From Thermaceae bacterium (GTDB lineage Bacteria; Deinococcota; Deinococci; Deinococcales; Marinithermaceae), in contig JAMOUW010000045.1 of the NCBI GenBank assembly GCA_027067955.1, forward strand, positions 62,001 through 126,000: a DNA stretch of 64,000 nt, read 5' to 3'. The position numbers and the translations under genes were made by a program. Below are positions 45,048-54,811 of the stretch, piece by piece (position 1 is the stretch's first letter; every line of letters begins with the position of its first letter). The notes beneath the pieces were generated by a model that ran no database searches, was not told where the DNA came from, and saw only the letters and a list, made by a program, of their open reading frames with translations.

Positions 45048-45490
45048 GGCTGCGCGCCTGGAGGTTGGTTCACGCCCGCTGGGCCAGTAGCGCCCTCTCG
45101 GGCGAGGGAGCCAGCCGCTACCCCGGCCGCTGGAACCGCGCCGGCGAGCCGGTGGTCTACCTGGCCAGCTCGCTGGCACTGGCGGTTTTGGAAACCCGGG
45201 TGCACCTGGAAGCGACCCACATCCAGCAACCTTACGTGGCGCTCGAGTACGAGCTGCCCGGCAAAATCGAGCGCGCTGGTGAGCTGCCGCAAGACTGGCG
45301 CGAAGACGTCGAATATACCCGCAGCCTCGGCAGCCGCTGGTTGCAAAGCGGCACTTCGGCCGTCCTCCAGGTTCCCAGCGCGGTCGTGCCGGTCGAGCCC
45401 ATCTACCTGCTCAACCCGCGTCATGCTGAGGCGGAGAATGTCAGGTTGCTACGTCAACTGAAGTTCACCTGGGACGAACGGCTGTTTTGA
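45044..45490 (+). CDS. RES-domain toxin (NAD+-degrading family)
   Basis: LRAWRLVHARWASSALSGEGASRYPGRWNRAGEPVVYLASSLALAVLETRVH; overlaps antitoxin by 4 nt (TTGA). Confidence 0.9.
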   Translation: MRLRAWRLVHARWASSALSGEGASRYPGRWNRAGEPVVYLASSLALAVLETRVHLEATHIQQPYVALEYELPGKIERAGELPQDWREDVEYTRSLGSRWLQSGTSAVLQVPSAVVPVEPIYLLNPRHAEAENVRLLRQLKFTWDERLF

Positions 45491-45531
45491 GAGCGCGGCG
45501 GCGGACGTTTCGCCGCCGCGCCTGACGGGGT

Positions 45532-47265
45532 TCAGTTGTAGCGCTCGCTTTGCAGCCGCCACAGCTCGGCGTACTCGCCGCCCCTGGCCAAAAGCTCGTC
45601 GTGGCCGCCCGACTCGACCAGCCGGCCCGACTTGAAGACGAAAATGCGCCCCGCGCCGCGCACCGAGGCCAGGCGGTGGCTCACCAAGAGCGCCGTGCGC
45701 CCCCGGGCCAGCTCGGCAAATCGGCCGAAGAGCGCCGCCTCGCTGCGCGGGTCGAGGGCGGCGGTGGGCTCGTCGAAGACGAGCAGGTCGGCCTTGCGGT
45801 AGAAGGCCCGCGCCAGCGCCACCTTCTGCCACTCGCCGCCCGAAAGCTCGGTGCCGCCAAAGGCCTTGCCGAGCAGGGTGGCCGGGCCCGCCGGCAGCTT
45901 GCGCGCCAGCTCCGCCGCGCCCGCCTGCGTCAGCGCCGGTTCGATGGGCGCTTGCGAATCAAGGTCGGCGATGCGGACGTTTTCCTCGAGGCTGAGCGCG
46001 TAGCGCCCGAAGCTCTGGAAAACGACCGAGACCCGCCGCCGCCAGGCGGCGAGGTCGAGCTCGCGCAGGTCCACCCCGTCCACCAGAATCCGCCCCTCGC
46101 TGGGGTCGTAGTAGCGCAGAAGCAGCTTGACCAGCGTGGTCTTGCCGGCGCCGTTCTCGCCCACCAGCGCCGACAGAACGCCGGGCTCGAGCCTGAGCGA
46201 GACGCGCTCGAGCGCCGCCCGCCCGTCGGGATAGCTAAAGGAAACGTCTTCGAAGACCATCTCGGGCGGTCCGGGCTCCAGACGAAGCCGGCCGCCGGCG
46301 ATGCGCGGTTTGGTTTTCAGAAAGGCCCGCAGCTCGTCCATGTAATAAAGCGAGCGCTCGAGCATTCCCAGCGCGTCTACCAGCAGCACCAGCTCGGCCT
46401 GCAGCCGCTGCAGCGCCGCAGTCACCTCGACCACGCCGCCGACGCCCACGCCGCCCTTCAGCACGCTCCAGAACGTCCACCCCAGCCCCAGGGCACTAGG
46501 TAGAAAGTAAACGCCGGACACCGCCACTTCGCGCCGCCGCACAGCCCGGCCGCGCGCGTGCAATACGCGAAAGTTGCGCTCATAAAAGCGCGTCCAGAAG
46601 CCACCGCTGGCGAACAGCCGCGTTTCCGCCGCCAGCTCGGGGCTAAGCGCCACCCCGGTGGCGTAGTCCATGCGCCGCGCCTCGGGGCTGGTGCCGACGA
46701 CCGTCTCCCAGACGAGCCGCTGCAAGCGCACCCCGGCGAGGGCGTAGGGCAGCGTCGAGAGCAGCAGCGCCGGCGGGTAGACCCAGCCCCAGCGGGCCAC
46801 CAACGCCAGCAGCGGCAGCGCCGTCAAGCCCGCGAGCAGCACCTGGCCCAGGAAGATGGAAAGGTTCATCGGCGCGTAGCTGGCCTCGCGCCGCAGCCGC
46901 TCGACCCGCTCGTAAAACTCGGCGTTTTCGAAGGGCTCGAGCCCCTCGAAGGCGTTCATTTTCTCCATCAGCGCCAGGTTGACCCGGGCGGTGAGTTGCT
47001 CGTTGAGGTTGCCCTCCACCATGCCCGCAAGCGGGCCCAAAAGCCGCTCGGCGAGCAGCGCCCCCAGCCAGACGCCGCCCCAACGGGCGAGCGCCGCGCC
47101 GTCGCCAGCCGCGGCGGCCGCGGCCAGCTGCCCCACCGCCAGCACCACCGCCGCGGGCACCAACGCCCGTAGAAAAAGCAAACCCCAAAACCCCAGCGCC
47201 AGCGCCGGAGCAGCGCGCAGGATGAAACCCAGCGCAAAAACTATGCTTTGCAAACGAGAAAGCAT
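45532..47265 (-). CDS. ABC transporter ATP-binding/permease protein
   Basis: Walker A GENGAGKTTLVKL, LSGGEWQKVALARAFYRKADLLVFDEPTAALDPRSE; N-terminal TM domain. Confidence 0.92.
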   Translation of the reverse strand: MLSRLQSIVFALGFILRAAPALALGFWGLLFLRALVPAAVVLAVGQLAAAAAAGDGAALARWGGVWLGALLAERLLGPLAGMVEGNLNEQLTARVNLALMEKMNAFEGLEPFENAEFYERVERLRREASYAPMNLSIFLGQVLLAGLTALPLLALVARWGWVYPPALLLSTLPYALAGVRLQRLVWETVVGTSPEARRMDYATGVALSPELAAETRLFASGGFWTRFYERNFRVLHARGRAVRRREVAVSGVYFLPSALGLGWTFWSVLKGGVGVGGVVEVTAALQRLQAELVLLVDALGMLERSLYYMDELRAFLKTKPRIAGGRLRLEPGPPEMVFEDVSFSYPDGRAALERVSLRLEPGVLSALVGENGAGKTTLVKLLLRYYDPSEGRILVDGVDLRELDLAAWRRRVSVVFQSFGRYALSLEENVRIADLDSQAPIEPALTQAGAAELARKLPAGPATLLGKAFGGTELSGGEWQKVALARAFYRKADLLVFDEPTAALDPRSEAALFGRFAELARGRTALLVSHRLASVRGAGRIFVFKSGRLVESGGHDELLARGGEYAELWRLQSERYN

Positions 47266-47697
47266 AACGCCTCCTTTTCGTGTCCGTGAACGAATAGTCC
47301 GAACCTCACGCCCGCCGGGGGGCGCGCCGATGAAAAAGGAGGCGCTTAAAGCATCATCTTGTTCGTATTCTAGGAAGCCTGGCCCGCCGCGTCAATGAAA
47401 GGAAGATAAGGAAACCATGGACTCTTGATCCATCTCATGGCGGATATATTTCAAACCGGCGCTTGGACCCACCTCAAGGCAAACGGCACGATGAGTTGAA
47501 CCTCGACCTGTTGGCATTCTGGGTTATTTATAGTTAGGCTGTGAACAATTATATAGTGCCAGCCTGCTTTTTCGTGGCCACTAGTGACGGGCTTTGCCAG
47601 CTTAGCTACACTAGATCATATAAAACTGCAACTCCCCTGACCGCATGTTCATATTGGGTTGCATCATAGCTCACATAAGGGAATGATAGGAGGGGCA

Positions 47698-49710
47698 ATG
47701 GCGAAAAAGGACAAACCTGCATCCGAATGGGGGCCCGACAACCCACACCCGCTCTCACGCGTCAAGACAGAGCTTATCTGGGAAGGCAAATACGATGAAT
47801 ACGGCAACCGCCGACCCATCAAACTGCCAACCTCACCACTGCCCTTGCAACGTGTCGAAACGATTGACGAACCGCGTGACCGAGAGAAAGCCAGCCAACC
47901 CGGCCTTTTTGACGAAGACTCATTCCACAAAAAAGCTCACCGCGACAATTGGCGAAACAGACTTATTTGGGGCGACAACAAGCTCGTAATGCATGCACTC
48001 CGGAAGGAGTTCCGTGGCCAGGTTGACCTGATCTATATTGACCCGCCCTTTGACGTAGGCGCAGATTTCACAATGCAAGTTCAGTTGGGCGACGGAAGGG
48101 AGGAAGTAGAAAAAGAGCAATCCATTTTAGAGGCCGTAGCCTATCGGGACACTTGGGGGAAGGGGACCGATTCTTATTTGCATATGATGTATGAACGTTT
48201 AATTTTAATGCGTGAATTGCTTAGTGAAAAGGGAGCTATTTACGTACACTGTGATTGGCGAATAAGTTCTTTGCTTCGCAATTTATTGGATGATATTTTT
48301 GGTTATGAACATTTTCTTAACCATATTGTTTGGGTATACGGATCTAGTGCTCGGGGAGCCAAAGCAGTCGCTAGACAATTTGCACGCAATCATGATGATA
48401 TTTTTTATTATCGAAAGTCTAACGCGCATCAGTTCAACGGCGATGTAATACTACGACTCTATACCCCCCAGGAAGCCAGAAAGGCAGGGTTTCGCCAAGA
48501 TGAAAAAGGTCGATGGTTTAAAACTGCTCCTAAGGGTGATTATACTGACAAGAGTATTGCACAGCTTCGTAAAGAAGGAAGAATATATGTAACTCGAACT
48601 GGAAAAATAAGAATAAAATATTTTTTAGACTATAAAAACGGTATGGTCGTTGAAAAAGTGCCGGTAGGGGATGCATGGCCTGATATTCCTGATGCAATGC
48701 ACTTACCACGACACGAGAAAACAGGCTACGATACCCAAAAACCAGAGGCGCTGTTGGAGCGCATTATTAAAGCGTCTTCAAACGAAGGGGACCTAGTAGC
48801 AGATTTTTTTTCCGGTAGCGGCACCACCTTAGCGGCGGCAGAAAAACTGGGTCGTCGGTGGATTGGTGTTGACTTGGGGCGCTACGCAATTCACACTAGT
48901 CGAAAACGTTTGATTCAAGTACAACGTGAGTTGTACGCAAAGGGCCAGCCCTATCGCTCTTTTGACGTTTACAATTTAGGACGCTATGAACGGCAGTGGT
49001 GGCAGATTGAACGACTAAAAGGCGCGGACGATGAGCACCGTCGAATAGTGCTGGCATTTTATAAGGCGACTCAATTGGAAAATTCCCCGCACCCTCTGCT
49101 CCACGGCAAGAAGGGGCGCGCTTACGTGCATGTAGACCAGATTGACAGCATATTTACCTTTGATGAACTGCGCGCCGTAGCCGAGGCTACGCGTGCAGTA
49201 GGCGGGCGGGAACTGCACTGCTTAGCATGGGAATTCGAGATGGAGCTAAGCCGCAAGAAAGAGGCTATCGAGGCAGAAAACGATTTAATCATCCGCTTGA
49301 AGTACATTCCCCGCGAAATCATGGAACCCAACCGCACGGAAGTGCAATTCTTCGAAGCCGGCGCGCTAGAGGCCCACCCAGTCGTAAAAGGCGGCAAAGT
49401 GGACGTAGAACTGGTACATTTCATGCCCGCTCTGGCCGAAGCGCCGGAAAAGGAGCTGGAAGCGCTGCGTGAACGGGCGGTGAAATCGCCATTCGACTTC
49501 ATCGACTTTTGGGCGGTAGACTTTGACTATTCACCAGAAAAACCCTTCGAGCACCACTGGCAAGACTTCCGCACACGTAAGGATCGTTCGCTCAAAACAC
49601 GCAGCGACTTGGGTTGGCAGTACAACGCTCCAGGTAAACACCAGATTGCCGTCAAAGTAATTGATGTCTTCGGTGTAGATACCACCGTTGTGTTAGACGT
49701 GGAGGTTTAG
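47698..49710 (+). CDS. Site-specific DNA methyltransferase, type III Mod-like (beta class)
   Basis: LIYIDPPFDVGADF (DPPF) precedes LVADFFSGSGTTLAAAEKLGRRWIGVD; SD AGGAGG upstream of ATG. Confidence 0.92.
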   Translation: MAKKDKPASEWGPDNPHPLSRVKTELIWEGKYDEYGNRRPIKLPTSPLPLQRVETIDEPRDREKASQPGLFDEDSFHKKAHRDNWRNRLIWGDNKLVMHALRKEFRGQVDLIYIDPPFDVGADFTMQVQLGDGREEVEKEQSILEAVAYRDTWGKGTDSYLHMMYERLILMRELLSEKGAIYVHCDWRISSLLRNLLDDIFGYEHFLNHIVWVYGSSARGAKAVARQFARNHDDIFYYRKSNAHQFNGDVILRLYTPQEARKAGFRQDEKGRWFKTAPKGDYTDKSIAQLRKEGRIYVTRTGKIRIKYFLDYKNGMVVEKVPVGDAWPDIPDAMHLPRHEKTGYDTQKPEALLERIIKASSNEGDLVADFFSGSGTTLAAAEKLGRRWIGVDLGRYAIHTSRKRLIQVQRELYAKGQPYRSFDVYNLGRYERQWWQIERLKGADDEHRRIVLAFYKATQLENSPHPLLHGKKGRAYVHVDQIDSIFTFDELRAVAEATRAVGGRELHCLAWEFEMELSRKKEAIEAENDLIIRLKYIPREIMEPNRTEVQFFEAGALEAHPVVKGGKVDVELVHFMPALAEAPEKELEALRERAVKSPFDFIDFWAVDFDYSPEKPFEHHWQDFRTRKDRSLKTRSDLGWQYNAPGKHQIAVKVIDVFGVDTTVVLDVEV

Positions 49711-49712
49711 CC

Positions 49713-52700
49713 ATGCCTTTTGAGGTCACCGAAAGAAACGCTTCGGCCTTGGAACCGCTCTTCAGGCCATGGGAAGAGCCTGCGCTGCACCGTCTGCCCA
49801 ACCCGGAACGCGGCAAGCCAGCCATTGTTGCCCCCGGGCGGCGTCCAAGCAAGGTGCCGCTAGTGCGCAGTATCCGCGCCGAGGTAGACGCATGGCGACG
49901 TGGTGGCTATGCGGGCGTCAGCGAAACTTCACGCACTCTGCTCAACTACTGGTTTCACAGCGAACACCTTGTCGAAGACGATTCCGGCGAGCCGGTTCCT
50001 TTTCACTATCACTGGGCGCAGCGTGAATCTATAGAAACGTTTATTTATCTTTATGAATTGCGTCGCGTGCGTAATGTGGCCGAACTGCTTTTCGAGTTTG
50101 GTGACGACCAACTAGCTGACTTAGCTCTGGGCATCCCTCCAGAGGAAGATCGGTGGGGGAAATACTGCGCTAAAATTGCCACCGGCGCAGGCAAAACCAA
50201 GATTATGACCTTAGCTATTGTCTGGAGTTATTTTCACAGCCTTTATGAACCAGACTCCGACTTGGCGCGGCACTTCGTGGTGATCGCACCCAATCTGACT
50301 GTTTATGAGCGCTTGAAGGACGACTTCGAAAATGCTGCCATCTTCCACAAAGACCCCCTCATCCCCGAGGAATGGCGCGGCGACTTTCAAGTTGAGGTAG
50401 TGCTGCAAGACGAACCAGGTGGAACGGCTACCACCGGCGCCATCTATTTGACGAATATACATCGTCTATACCCAAACCGGGACGACCAGCAGGACGATGG
50501 TGGCGAAGTAATTTCATCCATATTTGGCCCACCAGTTACGCGTGGCCGAGCTCTGGATACTGGCGAGGATTTGCGACAGCGCATCACTGCGCACCCCCGC
50601 CTGATGGTGCTCAACGACGAGGCTCATCACCTACACGATCCCGACCTGGCTTGGAACCGAGCTATTGAAGCCTTACACGACGAAAGCTTGAATCGTGGCA
50701 ACAAAGGACTGAGCTTGCAGCTCGATTTTACAGCTACCCCAAAGCACAATGACGGCACGCTCTTCCGTCATATAGTGGTTGACTTTCCCCTGGGCGAGGC
50801 TGTCGATGCAGGTATTGTCAAAGTTCCCGTATTGGGCGAGTCGGAAGAGCTCGTCGTGCATGGCGACAAAAAGGCACCGGCTCATGAGCGCTACGCCATG
50901 CACCTACAGCTGGGCTATCAGCGCTACGCTAAAACTTATGAAGAATTGGGCAAAGTTCGGAAGCCAATTTTGTTTGTAATGACGGAAGATGCACAGTCGG
51001 CTGACGAAATTGCAGACTATTTGGATAGCGATGCTTTCCCCTTGCTCAAGGGGCGTGTGCTCAACATTCACACTCGTTTGAAGGGTCGTGTTAAAAAAGT
51101 ACAACGCGGCGGACGTGAATTCAAAGAATTTATAGAAAACGAAACGTCGATGAAGCCTGAGGATTTGCGTGCCTTGCGTGAAATGTCCCGCGAACTTGAC
51201 AGCCCCGACAGCAAGTTTCGTTGCGTAGTTTCGGTATTGATGCTGCGTGAAGGCTGGGACGTGCGCAACGTAACGACCATTGTGCCGCTACGGCCTTATT
51301 CGGCTAAGTCGGGGATACTGCCGGAGCAAACCTTGGGCAGAGGTTTACGCCGAATGTTTCCGCTGGGTGAAACGCCAGAGATGGTCACTGTTATCGAACA
51401 CCCCGCCTTTCGTAAGCTCTACGAAGACGAGCTGGCGCAGGAAGGGCTGGACATTGCCGTTTTACCCGTTCGCGAAGCTTTCAAACAGACGGTTACTATT
51501 TATGTAGATGATAAAAATAAGCCGGTTGAAGACTTAGACATAGAAATTCCCCTCATCTCTGAAGCCATAGAAACCACCAATGAATTGCAGGAACTTACCT
51601 TTGACGAAGTAAAGGATTATTTTAAGGCCAAGTACGACCCCTTGCCTATCGGCAATAAGAAAGAAGGACCAATCGAATACCAAGAGCGCCACATGTTCAC
51701 CAGTGAGGTTGTGGCGACGATGAAGTTGGACGCCGGGCTATTGAACAATGCTTGGTCGGCACCTGCATATTTCGCCAAGATGCTAGGGCAGGCCTGCCAC
51801 ATCAGCAACTCGCATCAGGTTCTAGCGCCCCTAATAGAGAGATTCATTGCTGAAGTTCTGTTTGAGCGCCCCGTAGACTTGTTCAGCGGCGAGGTAGACC
51901 ATAGAATGCGTGACCTAGACGTTTCAGAGCATATCCGTGCCACGTTCACGCCACTAATTCTCTCGAAAACGGTCTATACACAAAAGCGCGAGCGCATAAG
52001 TCGCGGGCGTAAAATCTCAGCCTGGAAACCCTACCAAGCAACCAGCAATGACAAGCGTCCGGCACTACCGGCTGAACGCACTATGTTTAATCTTGTTCCC
52101 TGCGATAACGATTTTGAGCAAGTTTTCACTGACTTCTTAGACATAGCACAGGACGTGGCTGCCTTTGCTAAAAACGCCGGGCCACAGAAATTGACTATTG
52201 ACTATCTCAAGGCTGACGGTCATCGAGGTTTATACGTGCCGGATTTTATTGTGCGCACAAAAAGCGGCGATCATTATTTAGTCGAACTTAAGGGGCGGCA
52301 AGACGAATCTGTGCCGCTAAAAGCCGCTGCTGGCGTTGAATGGTGTAAGGCGGCGTCAACCAAGAAAATCAAATGGCATTATCTTTTTGTTCCATATCAC
52401 CTCTTCCAGCAAAGCGCGGTTGCGAACATCGACGAACTGGCGCGCGCATGCGAACCATCACTTAAGGTGCTTCTCCAGGAAGTTAAAACAAAGCAGCCAA
52501 CGCTGCCTTTCGAAGAAGCCACTGCCCACAGTCACGCAGAAGAAGTATTCCGTAAAACATTGCGAGACGCCGGAGTCGATCAGCCACCTGCCGAAATCGA
52601 GGACGTAATGCGCCAGGCCGTACTCCTTTTAGACTACGCCGTTCGCTCTCGTTTGCCCAATTATGCACACGCCTTCCAGCCTTTGCTCCGCCCCCTGGAC

Positions 52701-53135
52701 GAATACGCGTTGCGCATCCTTGAAAATCACATCAAACCCAAAATTCCCCCCAGGAAGCAAGATGAATATAATTTTTTCAATCCCCCCCTCGATGGCTTGT
52801 CTCAACGAGAAGCGCGACTACTTGAAAAAAACCAACGCTACTTACGTAATAATTTAGTTTTTGGTCGCTCTATTCAAAGGTTAGGAACGTTACTTATGTG
52901 CTTAGATTATGCACAAAAAGGTGAACAAGGTATAGACGGTATTTGGCGAGTCGTGGAGCAATCCTTTTCCGCCCCGCAATTTGGTGAACTCTACCAATGC
53001 CTAAGTCAAGTCAATGAATTTCGCAATACTTATGTAGCACATGTGGAAGTTACTTTGACAGATGAGAACAAGGCATGGGAAGCTATGAAAACATGGCTGG
53101 CTTGCATAAATAGATTATACGCGCTTGCTGCGTAA
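49713..53135 (+). CDS. DEAD/DEAH helicase-type restriction endonuclease (type III Res-like)
   Basis: Walker A KIATGAGKTKIM, LNDEAHH box, EQTLGRGLRRM, C-terminal LYVPDFIVRTKSGDHYLVELKGRQ (PD-ExK). Confidence 0.9.
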   Translation: MPFEVTERNASALEPLFRPWEEPALHRLPNPERGKPAIVAPGRRPSKVPLVRSIRAEVDAWRRGGYAGVSETSRTLLNYWFHSEHLVEDDSGEPVPFHYHWAQRESIETFIYLYELRRVRNVAELLFEFGDDQLADLALGIPPEEDRWGKYCAKIATGAGKTKIMTLAIVWSYFHSLYEPDSDLARHFVVIAPNLTVYERLKDDFENAAIFHKDPLIPEEWRGDFQVEVVLQDEPGGTATTGAIYLTNIHRLYPNRDDQQDDGGEVISSIFGPPVTRGRALDTGEDLRQRITAHPRLMVLNDEAHHLHDPDLAWNRAIEALHDESLNRGNKGLSLQLDFTATPKHNDGTLFRHIVVDFPLGEAVDAGIVKVPVLGESEELVVHGDKKAPAHERYAMHLQLGYQRYAKTYEELGKVRKPILFVMTEDAQSADEIADYLDSDAFPLLKGRVLNIHTRLKGRVKKVQRGGREFKEFIENETSMKPEDLRALREMSRELDSPDSKFRCVVSVLMLREGWDVRNVTTIVPLRPYSAKSGILPEQTLGRGLRRMFPLGETPEMVTVIEHPAFRKLYEDELAQEGLDIAVLPVREAFKQTVTIYVDDKNKPVEDLDIEIPLISEAIETTNELQELTFDEVKDYFKAKYDPLPIGNKKEGPIEYQERHMFTSEVVATMKLDAGLLNNAWSAPAYFAKMLGQACHISNSHQVLAPLIERFIAEVLFERPVDLFSGEVDHRMRDLDVSEHIRATFTPLILSKTVYTQKRERISRGRKISAWKPYQATSNDKRPALPAERTMFNLVPCDNDFEQVFTDFLDIAQDVAAFAKNAGPQKLTIDYLKADGHRGLYVPDFIVRTKSGDHYLVELKGRQDESVPLKAAAGVEWCKAASTKKIKWHYLFVPYHLFQQSAVANIDELARACEPSLKVLLQEVKTKQPTLPFEEATAHSHAEEVFRKTLRDAGVDQPPAEIEDVMRQAVLLLDYAVRSRLPNYAHAFQPLLRPLDEYALRILENHIKPKIPPRKQDEYNFFNPPLDGLSQREARLLEKNQRYLRNNLVFGRSIQRLGTLLMCLDYAQKGEQGIDGIWRVVEQSFSAPQFGELYQCLSQVNEFRNTYVAHVEVTLTDENKAWEAMKTWLACINRLYALAA

Positions 53136-53216
53136 AAATAAAAAGATTGCTTCGGCATAGTCAGCGATGAGCACGTTTCCTTTGGCAAATTGTCGTTAAA
53201 GTAAATAAATATGCTT

Positions 53217-53852
53217 TTATATATCAGATATAACTAAACCGTAGCCAGCAACCAAATCAAGTTGGAGTGGGCCCACGGCAACATTCCGCAACCCATGCCC
53301 ACTCCCCAGTGGCAGCTCGGCGTCTTCCAATTCCCAGCGGCCGCCGCGGATGGTCAGGCCCTCCAGGTCGGCGAGCGGCACCACGCTAAAGGGCGTGCCC
53401 GGTTCCAGATCCAGCTCGAGCCCCGGCGGCACCAGCGCAAAGGCCCAGGTGGGGCCGCTGGTAACCGCCGTGCGCACGCCCTGACGGGCCAGGCGAACGG
53501 CCAGCATCAGGTTGCCCAGCTCGTGGTCGAGCTCGCCGCCGAGGCCGCCGGCAAAGAGCAGGCTCTTTGGCTCGGCTTTTAGCGCCGCTTGAACCGCCAG
53601 TTCGGCGTCGGTGGCGTCTTTGTCGCGCGGGTACTCCATCCGCGGCAGGTGGGCCCAGCGGGTCAGGTCTTCCAGGTTGACCGAGTCGAAGTCGCCCACC
53701 CAGAGCGCCGGCTCCACCCCCAGCGCCTCGGCGTGGCGCACCCCGCCGTCGGCGGCGATGACCAGCCGCGCCCTGCCGGCCGCTTCGACCAGCTCGGGCG
53801 TGGCCTCGAGCGGCCCGCCGAGCAATACCAGCACGTCGGGGGCAAACTTCAC
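53217..53852 (-). CDS. Thiamine diphosphokinase
   Basis: LVIAADGGVRHAEALGVEPALWVGDFDSV; YPRDKDATDAELAVQAAL; GGLGGELDHELGNLML. Confidence 0.93.
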   Translation of the reverse strand: MKFAPDVLVLLGGPLEATPELVEAAGRARLVIAADGGVRHAEALGVEPALWVGDFDSVNLEDLTRWAHLPRMEYPRDKDATDAELAVQAALKAEPKSLLFAGGLGGELDHELGNLMLAVRLARQGVRTAVTSGPTWAFALVPPGLELDLEPGTPFSVVPLADLEGLTIRGGRWELEDAELPLGSGHGLRNVAVGPLQLDLVAGYGLVISDI

Positions 53853-54811
53853 GGCCGCACCTCCACCACCCGCGCCGGGTCAATCGTAAGGCGCAGACTG
53901 GCGCCCTCGGCCGGCGCCTCGGCCGCCGGGCCTTCCCAGTAGAGCCGTACCCCGCGCGCCTCCAGCCAAACGCCCACCCGCGGCCCGTAAAAGAGCCACT
54001 CGGCCGCGCGGGCCTCAATCTCCCCCGCGCCCGGGCGCAGCGCCCCGGGCAGCAGCACCAGCGGCCCGCCGACCAGGCCCAGGGCCGCGGCTTCCTCGGG
54101 CGCGAGCACGTTCTTGTGGCCCAAGAACCGCGCCGTCCAGACGTCGGCCGGCCACTCGAAGACCGCCTCGGGCGCGCCCTGCTGCATCAGCCGGCCGTTT
54201 TTGACGATGGCCACCCGCTGCGAGAGAACGAAGGCCTCGGTCTGGTCGTGGGTCACGAAAACGGCGGTCACCTTTTCGCCTTCTAGCACCCGGCGCAGCT
54301 CGAGCATTAGCCGCTCGCGCAGCCGCAGGTCGAGCGCCCCCAATGGTTCGTCGAGCAGCAAGACCTCGGGCTCCGGAGCCAGCGCCCGCGCCAGCGCCAC
54401 CCGCTGCCGCTCGCCGCCGGAGAGCTGATCCGGCTTCTTACGGGCGTGGGCCTCGAGGCCCATCCTGGCCAGCAGCTCGCCCACCCGCCGGCGGATGCGC
54501 GCCCGCTCCCAGCCGCGCTCCTCGAGGCCAAAGGCGACGTTCTTCTCGACCGTCAGGTGGGGAAAGAGGGCGTAGTCCTGAAAGACGAAGCCCACCCCGC
54601 GCCGCTCCGGCGGCAGGTCGGTCACGTCGCGCCCGCCGAGGAAGATCCGGCCGGCGCTCGGCCGCTCCAGCCCGGCGGCCACCCGCAGCGCGCTCGACTT
54701 GCCCGAGCCGCTGGGGCCCAGGAGGGCTAGCGTCTCGCCCCGGGCCACCTCCAGGTCTAGCCGCAGCTCGAAGCCCGGATAGCGCACCACCACGTTTCGC
54801 CACGCCAGCAC
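53849..54811 (-). CDS. Thiamine ABC transporter ATP-binding protein
   Basis: [53 protein letters not shown]; linked to riboswitch operon. Confidence 0.88.
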   Translation of the reverse strand: MLAWRNVVVRYPGFELRLDLEVARGETLALLGPSGSGKSSALRVAAGLERPSAGRIFLGGRDVTDLPPERRGVGFVFQDYALFPHLTVEKNVAFGLEERGWERARIRRRVGELLARMGLEAHARKKPDQLSGGERQRVALARALAPEPEVLLLDEPLGALDLRLRERLMLELRRVLEGEKVTAVFVTHDQTEAFVLSQRVAIVKNGRLMQQGAPEAVFEWPADVWTARFLGHKNVLAPEEAAALGLVGGPLVLLPGALRPGAGEIEARAAEWLFYGPRVGVWLEARGVRLYWEGPAAEAPAEGASLRLTIDPARVVEVRP

